Part shown: positions 31,379 through 39,462 of the stretch, piece by piece
Numbering within the stretch: position 1 is the first letter of the stretch
Layout of the letters: each line of letters begins with the position of its first letter
Assembly: GCF_001942465.1 (NCBI RefSeq)
Contig: NZ_MKJY01000332.1
Coordinates: 1-54,536, forward strand
Direction: 5' to 3'
Length of the DNA: 54,536 bases
From: Actinomadura sp. CNU-125
Lineage (GTDB): Bacteria; Actinomycetota; Actinomycetes; Streptosporangiales; Streptosporangiaceae
Translations under genes and position numbers: made by a program
Notes under the pieces: model-generated
What the model was told of the DNA's origin: nothing
What the model saw: the letters and a program-made list of their open reading frames with translations, nothing else
Database searches by the model: none

Positions 31379-32185
31379 ATGTCAACCACACCTTCCATCG
31401 GCGTCATCGGCGGCTCCGGTTTCTACTCCTTCCTCGACGACATCGAGGAAGTGCACGTCGACACCCCCTACGGCCCGCCCAGCGACCCCATCGCCGTCGG
31501 CGGTCTCGCCGGACGCCGCGTCGCGTTCGTCCCCCGGCACGGCCGCGACCACCGGTATCCCCCGCACAAGATCCCGTACCGCGCGAACCTCTGGGCGCTG
31601 CGCGCCCTCGGGGTCGAACAGGTGCTGGCGCCGAGCGCCGTCGGGGCCCTCACCCCCGACCTCGGCCCCGGCACCCTCGCGATCCCCGACCAGCTGGTCG
31701 ACCGCACGTCCGGACGCCCGCAGACCTACTACGACGCGGACGCGGCCGTCCACGTCTCGTTCTCCGACCCGTACTGCCCGGCCGGACGCCGCACCGCCCT
31801 GCAAGCGGCCCGCTCCACCGGCTGGGCCCCGGCCGACGACGGCACCCTGGTCGTCATCGAGGGGCCCCGGTTCTCCACCCGGGCCGAGTCCCGCTGGTTC
31901 GCCTCCCAGGGCTGGACGCTGATCGGGATGACCGGCCACCCCGAAGCCGTCCTCGCCCGCGAACTCGCCCTCTGCTACACGTCCCTCTGCCTCGTCACCG
32001 ACCTCGACGCCGGCATCGAAGAAGGAGAAGGCGTCACGATGGACGAGGTCCTGCGCGTCTTCGGCGAGAACATCGGCCGCCTCCGCACCCTCATCGCCGA
32101 CATCGTCACCGCGCTGCCCACCGAACGAGACTGCGCCTGCCCGAGCGTCCTCGACGGCATGGACCTCCCGCTGGTCCTACCGTGA
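31379..32185 (+). CDS. mtnP: S-methyl-5'-thioadenosine phosphorylase
   Basis: Splits methylthioadenosine to adenine and methylthioribose-1-phosphate (methionine salvage). The 268-residue product shows SIGVIGGSGFYSFLDDIEEV, FVPRHGRDHRYPPHKIPYRA then NLWALRALG (phosphate/substrate region), VVIEGPRFSTRAESRWFASQ, IGMTGHPEAVLARELALCYT and LVTDLDAGIEEGEGVTMDEV, all standard for the MTAP/PNP type 2 family. ATG 31379. It overlaps the next gene by 4 bases (GTGA). Confidence 0.95.
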   Translation: MSTTPSIGVIGGSGFYSFLDDIEEVHVDTPYGPPSDPIAVGGLAGRRVAFVPRHGRDHRYPPHKIPYRANLWALRALGVEQVLAPSAVGALTPDLGPGTLAIPDQLVDRTSGRPQTYYDADAAVHVSFSDPYCPAGRRTALQAARSTGWAPADDGTLVVIEGPRFSTRAESRWFASQGWTLIGMTGHPEAVLARELALCYTSLCLVTDLDAGIEEGEGVTMDEVLRVFGENIGRLRTLIADIVTALPTERDCACPSVLDGMDLPLVLP

Positions 32186-32956
32186 ACCGATCGGCCCGCC
32201 TGCGCCGGCCGCTGGCGACCCTGTTCGCCGCGGCCGCCGCATGGCTCGCCCTGCTCACCCTGCGCCCCGGCCCGCCCCCGGTCGTCCGCGTCCTCGCCGC
32301 CGCCCGCGACCTCCCCGCCGGAGCGACCCTGACACCGTCCGGACGTCCGTCCCGTCTCCCTCCCGCCCGACGCCGTCCCGTCCGGAGCCCTCCGCTCCGC
32401 GCGGCCGCCGCGTCCTCGCGGGCCCCATGCGCCGCGCGAGCCGCTCACCGACGCCCGCGTCATCGGCGACCGGCTCCTGCGCGGCTACGGCCCCGACAAG
32501 GTCGCCACCCCGATCCGCATCGCCGACGCCGACACCGTCCGCCTGGTCCGCACCGGCGCCCGCATCGACGTCCTGGCGGCCCCGCCCGACTCGTCACCCG
32601 AAGAACCGCCCTTCACCCCGACACACCGGACCGCCCACGACCGCCCGCCCCTCCCCACACGACCGGCGCACGCCGTCGCCCCCGGGCGCGGTGCCGCTGG
32701 CGTCCCGCCGCCGGACCCGGTTCAACGCGGCGTTCCCCGAGGTCGCGACGGCCGTGGCGGGGGGTACGTCCACCCCGCCGGAACACCATGGGACACCGCC
32801 CGCGTGGTGGCGTCCGCGGTCCCCGTGATCGCCGTCCCTCCCCCGCCCGAGAAAGGAACCCGAGAAGGCGCCCTGATCGTCCTCGCAACGAACAAATCCC
32901 AGGCCCTCGCCCTGGCCGGAACAAGAACGGACCTATCGGTAACGATCACCACCTGA
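32182..32956 (+). CDS. SAF-domain/CpaB-like protein, several frame changes
   Basis: A signal-anchor segment (RRPLATLFAAAAAWLALLTL) is followed by VVRVLAAARDLPAGATLTP, the start of a SAF domain as in CpaB/RcpC or antifreeze-type domains. Then the frame changes near 32340 to DVRPVSLPPDAVPSGALRSA, and near 32430 to EPLTDARVIGDRLLRGYGPD then KVATPIRIADADTVRLVRTG and ARIDVLAAPPD. The last part, EKGTREGALIVLATNKSQAL then ALAGTRTDLSVTITT, is in a further arrangement and ends at 32956. Put together it is a typical actinobacterial SAF/CpaB protein of about 250 residues. Sequencing indels are the likely cause of the breaks, but real decay is possible. Confidence 0.7.
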
Positions 32957-33201
32957 ACGCACCGCCACCACAAAGAACAACCTGCCCACCGCATCCCGCC
33001 ACCCGCGCGCGTCGAGCGTCCCTCCCCCAGCCGCGTCGTCTTGAGTACCTTCCCGCTCGGGTCGCGAGCGCGCGCGTGGCGTGGTCCCCACCGGGCTGCC
33101 CACCGAACGCCACCGCGCCTCCCCAAGGCGAATCTCACCAGTGATCACGGCGCCGGGAATCCATTGTGGCCCAAACGGTCCAAAACTTGTATCGTGCGGG
33201 C

Positions 33202-33798
33202 ATGCCCCGACCTCGTGAGTTCGATGAAGAGCGCGTGATTCTCGCCATCCGCGACGAGTTCTGGGACAAGGGCTACGCGGCGACGTCGATGGACGACCTG
33301 CTGCGCGTGAGCGGGCTCGGCAAAGGCAGCCTCTACGGGGCGTTCGGGGACAAGCGCAGCCTGTTCCTGCGGGCACTGCGCCACTACGACGACGCGAAGC
33401 TGCTGATGCTGCGCGAGCGGCTGGAATCCGCGGCGCGGGGGATCGACCTCGTGCGCGAGTTCGTGCTCGGCCCGACCGGCGACCCGACCGGAGCGGTCGC
33501 GCGCCGGGGCTGCCTGCTGGCGAACAGCAACGCCGAACTCGCCACCAGCGCTCCGGACGTGGCCGCCGAAGCCCGCCGCAGTTACGACGCGATCACCGCC
33601 ACGCTCACCGAGGCGCTGGAGCGCGCCCGGCGCGAAGGAGACCTCGCCCCCGACACCGACCCCGCCGAGACCGCCCGCGCGGTCCTCGTCGCCCAACTCG
33701 GCCTCATCGCGCTCGGGCGCACCGGCACGGACATCGACGTGCTCACCGCGGCGGCCCGGACCGCCCTGGCGCGGCTCCTGCCCGCCCCGGCGCAGTAG
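33202..33798 (+). CDS. TetR-family transcriptional regulator
   Basis: The 198-residue regulator has an N-terminal TetR helix-turn-helix (ILAIRDEFWDKGYAATSMDD then LLRVSGLGKGSLYGAFGDKR) and a C-terminal ligand domain with ARRGCLLANSNAELATSAPD and the TetR_C-type ending ARAVLVAQLGLIALGRTG. ATG 33202 has no strong ribosome site (GTGCGGGC). A perfect operator-type dyad lies 117 bases downstream (33915-33940), but the gene it should control appears to be missing. Another weak site could be in CCAAACGGTCCAAAAC before the start. Confidence 0.9.
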   Translation: MPRPREFDEERVILAIRDEFWDKGYAATSMDDLLRVSGLGKGSLYGAFGDKRSLFLRALRHYDDAKLLMLRERLESAARGIDLVREFVLGPTGDPTGAVARRGCLLANSNAELATSAPDVAAEARRSYDAITATLTEALERARREGDLAPDTDPAETARAVLVAQLGLIALGRTGTDIDVLTAAARTALARLLPAPAQ

Positions 33799-33840
33799 CA
33801 GCGGCTCGGCCGCCGACCGGTACCGCCCCACCCCGCCGCC

Positions 33841-33860
33841 CGCCCCGAGCCCTCGGGGCG
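33841..33860 (+). terminator. Hairpin after the TetR gene
   Basis: CGCCCCGAG (33841-33849) pairs with CTCGGGGCG (33852-33860), a 9-bp perfect stem with a 2-base loop. It lies 42 bases past the stop. No T run follows. Confidence 0.6.
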
Positions 33861-33889
33861 CCTCCCTGGCTGCACGCCGCCATCATTCT

Positions 33890-33940
33890 TGACCGAACAG
33901 TCCATACCCGCGAAGGTTATGGACGCGATAGTCCATAACC
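33890..33940 (+). promoter_or_regulatory. Promoter with TetR-type operator GGTTATGGAC ... GTCCATAACC
   Basis: Ten-base perfect arms at 33915-33924 and 33931-33940 with a 6-base centre GCGATA. TTGACC at about 33890 is a possible -35 element, and GTCCATAC at 33900-33907 is a half site. The dyad faces a very short open frame starting GTG 33958 (18 codons, LTSADRNPVVDLAEGGS) and then mscL. The remainder of 33861-34114 has no gene. Confidence 0.75.
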
Positions 33941-34114
33941 TCGAAGGGAGAACGGCGTGCTCACGAGCGCCGATCGGAACCCGGTGGTCGACTTGGCGGA
34001 AGGGGGGTCATGACAATACGATCCGTGACCGTTCTGGCGCGCACCGTCTGGATCTCGGACGGCACGCCGACGTGTCCCGTGCGGGCGCGTTCCCCCCGAC
34101 GACTGGAGCGATCA

Positions 34115-34525
34115 ATGGGTGGTTTCAAGAAGTTCCTGCTACGCGGCAACCTGGTCGACCTCGCGGTCGCGTTCGTGGTCGGCGCGGCGTTCGCGGGTCT
34201 GGTGAAGGACTTCGCGAACTCGTTCATCACTCCGCTGATCGCCCTGATCGGCGGCGAGCCCGACTACACGCGCCTCGCGGTGACGATCAACGGGACGAAG
34301 TTCCCGTACGGGATCTTCCTGACGTCGGCGATCGCGTTCATGATCACCGCGGCGATCGTCTACTTCTTCGTCGTGCTGCCGATGTCGAAGATCATCGAGC
34401 GGATGGACCGCAACAAGGAGGTCACCGAGCGGGAGTGCCCCGAGTGCCTGGGGACGATCCCGGTCAAGGCCCGCCGCTGCCAGTTCTGCACCGCGGAGGT
34501 CGCGCCCGTCCAGGCGCCCGCCTGA
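34115..34525 (+). CDS. mscL: Large-conductance mechanosensitive channel MscL with C-terminal zinc ribbon
   Basis: Pressure-release channel of the inner membrane. The 136-residue protein begins GGFKKFLLRGNLVDLAVAFV then VGAAFAGLVKDFANSFITPL (TM1 and the gate), has ISGEP-like periplasmic loop GGEPDYTRLAVTINGTKFPY, TM2 IFLTSAIAFMITAAIVYFFV, and ends in a zinc ribbon CPECLGTIPVKARRCQFC, a common actinobacterial addition. ATG 34115 matches the family start. An in-frame ATG at 34010 with a good GGAAGGGGGG site would add 35 unlike residues and is not favoured. Confidence 0.94.
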   Translation: MGGFKKFLLRGNLVDLAVAFVVGAAFAGLVKDFANSFITPLIALIGGEPDYTRLAVTINGTKFPYGIFLTSAIAFMITAAIVYFFVVLPMSKIIERMDRNKEVTERECPECLGTIPVKARRCQFCTAEVAPVQAPA

Positions 34526-34527
34526 GG

Positions 34528-35550
34528 TCAGTGGGCGCTGTCGGTCCCGTACTCCCAGTGCCACGGTTCGAACGGATTGCTGTAGGCCCACGCCGGGTGG
34601 AACCAGCCGTACTGCTCGGCGTTGGCCTCCATCCAGTTGAACTGGACGGACCCCGCGTTCTGGATGCCGCCGCACAGGTCGAGGGCTTGCCCCTTGCCGT
34701 GGTTGCTCGTGCCCGGGACGGCCGCGAAGCCGGGGCGGCGCGCGTAGACGCTGTGCTGCTCGGACAGGCTGCGGTACGCGTCCGTCACGCACATCTCACG
34801 GCCGAACCGCTCCTTGTAGGCGGTGTTCAGCTTGTAGAAGCCCAGTGCGGCGTCGGCGCGGAGTTCGTGGCCCGACTGCGGAAGGTCGCAGAGGTACTTG
34901 GACGGGATCAGCCCGTTCGGGAACCCCTTCGCCTCCGCGACCAGGCTCTCGTCGCACTTGAGCTGCACCTGCTTGGACCTGGGGAGCTTGCCGAGGAGCG
35001 CGTTGAGCTTCTCGGTGAGGTCCGCGGAGCGCTTCTTGAGCGAGGAGACGTCCTGCTCGACGCGGGCCTGTTCCACCGCGTTGCTCGACTGGAGTTCCTG
35101 CTGGGTCGACACGAGTTCCTTGTGGCGGCGCTGGAGGCCGTCGGCACGGTCCACGAGCGACTGCTGCGTCTGCGCCAGCATCGCCACGTCCGTCGTCGAC
35201 CGCAGCACCTGGACGGGGTTCCCGCCGCCGAGGACGGCGAGGTATCCGGTGGCGTCCGGGTGCTGGTACGAGGTGTTCGCCAGCCGGGCCACCGGCTCAC
35301 GGATCCGGTTGAGCTCGGCTTCGGCGACGGCGAGGGCCTTCAGCGTGGTGCGGAGCTTCTCCTGCGACTCTTCGAGGGCCTGCTTGCGGTCCTTCATCTC
35401 CGCCGTGGCCTTCTCCAGCTCTTCACGAGCCTTCGTAGCCTCGCTGCGGAGCTTCTCGTAGGTATTCGCGGCCGCGTGGGCGGCGGGCGCCGAGAAGATC
35501 GCCATCACCAGGAAGACCGCGGTCAGCGCAGCCGACCGGGGGTTCGGCAC
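34528..35550 (-). CDS. Secreted M15-type D-alanyl-D-alanine carboxypeptidase with coiled coil
   Basis: The 340-residue exported peptidoglycan peptidase starts at GTG 35550 with AGGAGG 10 bases upstream. Signal peptide: RSAALTAVFLVMAIFSAPAA then HA. Residues 30-170 form a long coiled coil (YEKLRSEATKAREELEKATA; LQRRHKELVSTQQELQSSNA). The C-terminal VanY/M15 domain holds MCVTDAYRSLSEQHSVYARR then GTSNHGKGQALDLCGGIQ and PFEPWHWEYG, giving zinc ligands H, D and H. It probably trims stem peptides during wall growth. It ends 3 bases from mscL (convergent). Confidence 0.9.
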   Translation of the reverse strand: MPNPRSAALTAVFLVMAIFSAPAAHAAANTYEKLRSEATKAREELEKATAEMKDRKQALEESQEKLRTTLKALAVAEAELNRIREPVARLANTSYQHPDATGYLAVLGGGNPVQVLRSTTDVAMLAQTQQSLVDRADGLQRRHKELVSTQQELQSSNAVEQARVEQDVSSLKKRSADLTEKLNALLGKLPRSKQVQLKCDESLVAEAKGFPNGLIPSKYLCDLPQSGHELRADAALGFYKLNTAYKERFGREMCVTDAYRSLSEQHSVYARRPGFAAVPGTSNHGKGQALDLCGGIQNAGSVQFNWMEANAEQYGWFHPAWAYSNPFEPWHWEYGTDSAH

Positions 35551-35651
35551 GGTGGTTTTCCTCCTGATGCCCGAATGCGGATCAGCGGCTGGAACGCTAC
35601 CAGAACCCGGACGGGCACCCTGCGTCATCGCGGCGCATCCGGTGGAACGGT

Positions 35652-36035
35652 CTACCGATCGCCGCGGCCGCGCCAGTGGCACCACCGTTCGAGGAACGGC
35701 ACGTCCTCCCACCTGCAGTCGCGCCGCTGCCGGGTGGGCTCGGTCTTTTTCGGCGCCGACGACCCGCGCGGCGTCACGGCGGGCGCGGGCGCGGGCGGCG
35801 GCGTCGGAGGCGGTGGCGTGAGCGTCTCGGCCTGCGGTCCGGCCTCCGGCGCCACGTACTCCCCGTACGTGGGCTCCGACGTCGCCCGCTGCACGGGCGT
35901 CACCGCGCGGGACGAGCCGTCCGGCCCGTTCCCGAGCGTGAACGCGACCACGGCCGCGTCCGCCGCGAGGACCCCGGCGATCGCCGCCCACCTTCTCCGG
36001 GGGCCGCCCGCCCGCCCCTGATGCCGACCCGTCAC
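35652..36035 (-). CDS. Small single-pass membrane or secreted protein of unknown function
   Basis: A 127-residue product with a short basic N-terminus, one hydrophobic helix (AAIAGVLAADAAVVAFTLGN), then a Pro/Thr-rich linker (LTPPPPTPPPAPAPAVTPRG) and a short Trp-rich basic end (DCRWEDVPFLERWCHWRGRG). I recognise no family. The gene is co-directional with the M15 peptidase and about 100 bases upstream of it. Start choice is uncertain (ATG 36035 used). Confidence 0.6.
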   Translation of the reverse strand: MTGRHQGRAGGPRRRWAAIAGVLAADAAVVAFTLGNGPDGSSRAVTPVQRATSEPTYGEYVAPEAGPQAETLTPPPPTPPPAPAPAVTPRGSSAPKKTEPTRQRRDCRWEDVPFLERWCHWRGRGDR

Positions 36036-36287
36036 GGCACCGAAGCGTACCGAGGTCGCCTGATCGGGCCTAGCGCGATCCCGACAGATTCCTCGCTTCT
36101 CATATCAACTCGGCCAACACCGCCCGGATACCCGTCCGAAATGCCACGGTTCGGGGGTGAGCGGACGCACGCATGCGTCGTCTGCTGCGGCGCGGGACGG
36201 GCGAACCGATAAGGATGCGCGTCACAGGCGCCCGTCCTCTACCCTGTTAGGTGCCGTCCGCTACGCTCATGCGTCGAGTGAAGACCG

Positions 36288-36360
36288 GCCTCCGTAGCTC
36301 AGGGGATAGAGCACCGCTCTCCTAAAGCGGGTGTCGCAGGTTCGAATCCTGCCGGGGGCG
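36288..36360 (+). tRNA. tRNA-Arg (anticodon CCT)
   Basis: Acceptor stem GCCTCCG/CGGGGGC (one T-G), D-arm GCTC AGGGGATA GAGC, anticodon stem CCGCT/AGCGG with loop CTCCTAA giving anticodon CCT (reads AGG), and T-arm GCAGG TTCGAAT CCTGC are all present. CCA is not encoded. Confidence 0.94.
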
Positions 36361-36370
36361 CAACCTGCGG

Positions 36371-36724
36371 TCAGGCGTGCTCCACCATCTCGTGGTTCTC
36401 GCGCCGGATCCGTTCACGGCCCCACGCGCCGAGGGGTTCGAGCGCCTTGTTGAGGGCGCGGCCGTGCCCGGTCAGGCTGTACTCCACCCGAGGCGGAACC
36501 TCCGCGTAGACCTCGCGGTGCACGAGGCCGTCCTGCTCCATCTCGCGCAGGTGCTGGGTCAGCATCTTCTCGCTCACCCCCGGAAGCACGCGGCGCAGTT
36601 CGGCGAAGCGCCTGGTGCCGCGCTGGTCCAGCTCCCAGAGGATCAGGCCCTTCCACTTGCCGCTGACCACGTCCAGTGCCGCGTCGATCCCGCAGATGTA
36701 CGGGCCGCACCTGGTCGGCTTCAT
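36371..36724 (-). CDS. HxlR-family transcriptional regulator
   Basis: The 117-residue winged-helix regulator shows CGIDAALDVVSGKWKGLILW at the start, RFAELRRVLPGVSEKMLTQH then LREMEQDGLVHREVYAEVPP (recognition helix and wing) and VEYSLTGHGRALNKALEPLG, standard HxlR motifs including one Cys near the N-terminus that senses thiol stress in some members. ATG 36724 is chosen because GAGG lies 8 bases upstream; ATG 36736 would place the start in the operator. It is divergent from the following oxidoreductase gene with a shared palindrome between them. Confidence 0.92.
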   Translation of the reverse strand: MKPTRCGPYICGIDAALDVVSGKWKGLILWELDQRGTRRFAELRRVLPGVSEKMLTQHLREMEQDGLVHREVYAEVPPRVEYSLTGHGRALNKALEPLGAWGRERIRRENHEMVEHA

Positions 36725-36734
36725 CGTGGACCTC

Positions 36735-36752
36735 ACTTACTAGAAGGTAAGT
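36735..36752. promoter_or_regulatory. HxlR-type operator ACTTAC TAGAAG GTAAGT
   Basis: Perfect 6-base arms with a 6-base centre, extended by partial symmetry outward. Sequences of this kind (TACTTAC ... GTAAGTA) are typical HxlR/YybR-family sites. It lies just upstream of the HxlR start and between the divergent genes, so it probably controls both. Confidence 0.8.
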
Positions 36753-36838
36753 ACCGCAGAAGATAGTGGGTACTTCCGAGTTCTTCGGAACGGTTCCAGC
36801 ATGGGGGCATGTTTCCGACGACTCAAGGAGCCGCTTCG

Positions 36839-37702
36839 ATGAAGACCCCCGTGACCGTGCTCGGGCTGGGTGCGATGGGACGTGCGCTGGTCACCGCGCT
36901 GCTCGACGCGGGGCGGCCGGTCACCGTGTGGAACCGGACGCCCGGGAAGGCGGACGAACTGGCGGGCGCGGTCGAGGCCGCGAGCGTCCACGACGCGGTG
37001 ACCGCGGGCGGGATCGTGGTCGTGTGCCTCTACGACCACGCCTCGGTGCACGAGACACTCGACCCGGTGGCCGCCGGGCTGCGCGGACGGGCGGTGGTGA
37101 ACCTCACGACCACGACGCCCGCCGAGGCACGGGAGCTCGCGGAGTGGGCGGACGGCCACGGAATCGAGTACCTCGACGGAGCGATCATGGCGACGCCGCC
37201 GATGATCGGTGCTCCGGGCGCGCAGATCCTCTACAGCGGGTCGCGTGCGGTGTTCGATGGGCATCGCGAGGCGCTCGACCTGTGGGCGACGTCCGTCTAC
37301 GACGGTGCGGACGCCGGAATGGCGTCGCTGTTCGACCTCGCGATCCTTTCGGGCATGTATCCGCTGTTCGCCGGATTCCTGCACGGCGCCGCGATGGTCC
37401 GCGCCGAGGGCGTCCCGGCGGCCGAGTTCGCGGAGCGCGCCGCGCCTTTCCTCGCCGCGATGACCGGGTCGTTCGCCGGCATCGCGCGAACCGTGGACGG
37501 CGGCGGCTACGACGTGCCGGGGCAGAGCCTCGACTGGACGGCCGGCGCGCTGGAGGCCATCGGCCGTGCGAGCCGCGAGCAGGGCGTCGATCCGGTTCCG
37601 GTCGACATGGTGGGGGCGCTCGTCCGGCGGCAGATCGACGAAGGGTACGGGAGCGAAGATATGTCCCGGCTCATCGAGAGCATGACCGGTGACGCGGTGT
37701 GA
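36839..37702 (+). CDS. NAD(P)-dependent oxidoreductase, 6-phosphogluconate-dehydrogenase-like (imine reductase type)
   Basis: The 287-residue enzyme has an N-terminal Rossmann domain VTVLGLGAMGRALVTALLDA then GRPVTVWNRTPGKADELAGA and VVVCLYDHASVHETL, then VVNLTTTTPAEARELAEWAD and YLDGAIMATPPMIGAPGAQI (imine-reductase-like), and an all-helical C-terminal domain (LDWTAGALEAIGRASREQGV). Start ATG 36839 with AAGGAG at 36825-36830. It is divergent from and probably controlled by the HxlR gene. The substrate is unknown; close families reduce cyclic imines. Confidence 0.88.
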   Translation: MKTPVTVLGLGAMGRALVTALLDAGRPVTVWNRTPGKADELAGAVEAASVHDAVTAGGIVVVCLYDHASVHETLDPVAAGLRGRAVVNLTTTTPAEARELAEWADGHGIEYLDGAIMATPPMIGAPGAQILYSGSRAVFDGHREALDLWATSVYDGADAGMASLFDLAILSGMYPLFAGFLHGAAMVRAEGVPAAEFAERAAPFLAAMTGSFAGIARTVDGGGYDVPGQSLDWTAGALEAIGRASREQGVDPVPVDMVGALVRRQIDEGYGSEDMSRLIESMTGDAV

Positions 37703-37826
37703 TCATCGGTTTGTCCGGATGACGTGCAGGTGAATTCTGCTTGGACGATCGCGGCGAATCTGGCCATCGCGGCGGTGCGGCTGACAATCTGAAGGGCCCT
37801 ACGGCTTCTGCGGAGAAGAAACAACG

Positions 37827-39462
37827 GTGAGCTTCGGTTTCGAATGGGACTTCGGCTCGATCGTCGCCGCCCTCAGTGTCGTGATCCCCTGCATCGCGTT
37901 CGTGTGGGAGTTCGTCGTCGTCCGGCGCAAGCGGCTGGGTTACCGCGTCCAGATGGACACGCTCGCGACGGACACGGCGCACGCGCCGAACGCCGACGTC
38001 CTCGCGCGGATGCACGACGACGGCAGGCCGCTGGACGAGCCGTCGTTCGTCCTGCTGCGGGTGGAGAACGCCGGGCTGACGGAGATCGTCGAGAGCGACT
38101 ATCTGACCCCCCAGAACGACTGGACGGGAATTCGGGTCACGTTCCGGGACCGCCGGGTCGTCGGCCTGGCGGTCACCGAACTCAGCCAGCCGGAATTGCG
38201 CGACTTCTTCATCGCCCAGGTCGACGGCGGCAGCACCGAGGCCGCCGGATTCGGGATCAGCGACGAGGACGGCGCGGGCGCATCCGGCTGCCGAAGGTGA
38301 AACTCAACACCGGCGCCCATTACAAGGTGCTGGCGGTGCTGGAACGCAGTTCCGGGAATCCCGGCGACCGTTTCTCCAACCCGGTTTTCCGCGCGGACGT
38401 GGCCGGGCGGTCCAATCGCTGGCTCCGCTGGGTCTCCCGGCTCAAACTGGCGCGGACCGAGAGCCACACGTTCGCGTCCCGACCGGCGCTGCTGGGCATC
38501 GCGCTGCTGACGACGGCGGTGCTCGCGCAGTCGGGCATCGCGCTGTTCTGGCGCGCGGACCCGCCGCCGCTGGACTGCGTGGGCGGCACGCTGCACCTGC
38601 ACGGTTCGACGGCGTTCGCGCCCGCGGTGACCGAGGCGGCGCGGAAGTACGTCGAGCTGTGCGACGGGAGGGGCGCCGCGATCCCGGTCGGGCCGGGGAC
38701 GTCGGGGGCAGCGCGGAAGGGGTCGACGCGCTGGAGCGGGCCGGCGAGGCGGCGGGGGTCTCCGCCGGGGACGGGCTGGGCGACCACATCGCGTTCACCG
38801 ACGGACGGGCCGTGGGCGACCACCCGCGGCTGCTGGGGCGGCCGATCGCGTACTCGCTGTTCACGCTCGTGGTCAACGCGGACGCGGGGGTGCAGAACCT
38901 GTCGTTGCAGCAGGTCCGCGACATCTACGCGGAGAAGGTGACGAACTGGTCGGACGTGGGCGGCACGGACCTCCCCGTCCATCTCGTCAACCGGCACCGC
39001 GGCTCGGGCACCCGCACCGCGCTCGTGGAGCGGGTGCTGAACGGCGGGGGCGGGCCCCGGATCGAGGTGCCGGAGGCCACCGCGGGCGACTGCTCGGCCC
39101 TCGGACGGGACGAGCCCGGCCGCTGCGAGGTCGGCGGGACGGACCGGCTGCTGCAGGAGGTCGCGGACGTCCCCGGCGCCCTCGGCTACAGCGAGGCGAG
39201 CAGCGCCGCCGCCGCCGAAGACATCGTCGAGGTGCGCATCGACGGCGTTCCGGCGACGCTGCGCGGCGTCGAGGACGGCCGGTACCCGTACTGGCAGATC
39301 GAGTTCGCCCACACCTACGGCGAACCGCCCGCCGGTTCGATCGCGGCGGCCTTCCTGCGCTACCTCACCGACCAGGGCGGCAAGGACGTCCTGCGCGAGT
39401 TCGGCGACCGCCCCTGCTCGGAGACGCGGTTCCCGCTGCTCTGCGAACCGGCCGGGTCCTAG
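37827..39462 (+). CDS. PstS-like substrate-binding protein with membrane anchors (two frame changes)
   Basis: About 545 residues with two missing bases restored (near 38280 and 38700). The N-terminus has a membrane helix (IVAALSVVIPCIAFVWEFVV) and a cytoplasmic part (RVENAGLTEIVESDYLTPQN). A second helix PALLGIALLTTAVLAQSGIA then LFW follows, and then a periplasmic-binding domain: LHLHGSTAFAPAVTEAARKY, GDHIAFTDGRAVGD, FTLVVNADAGVQNLSLQQVR then DIYAEKVTNWSDVGG, NRHRGSGTRTALVERVLNGG and GALGYSEAS, as in phosphate ABC-binding (PBP_like) proteins. No transporter genes are nearby, so it may sense rather than transport. GTG 37827 is the start with GGAGAAG upstream. Confidence 0.85.

Noticed and set aside
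34010..34114. N-terminal extension of MscL from ATG 34010 with a strong ribosome site
   Set aside because: MscL proteins start at the GGFKKF segment; the extra 35 residues resemble no transmembrane or signal region. The site may instead belong to a remnant of a lost gene.
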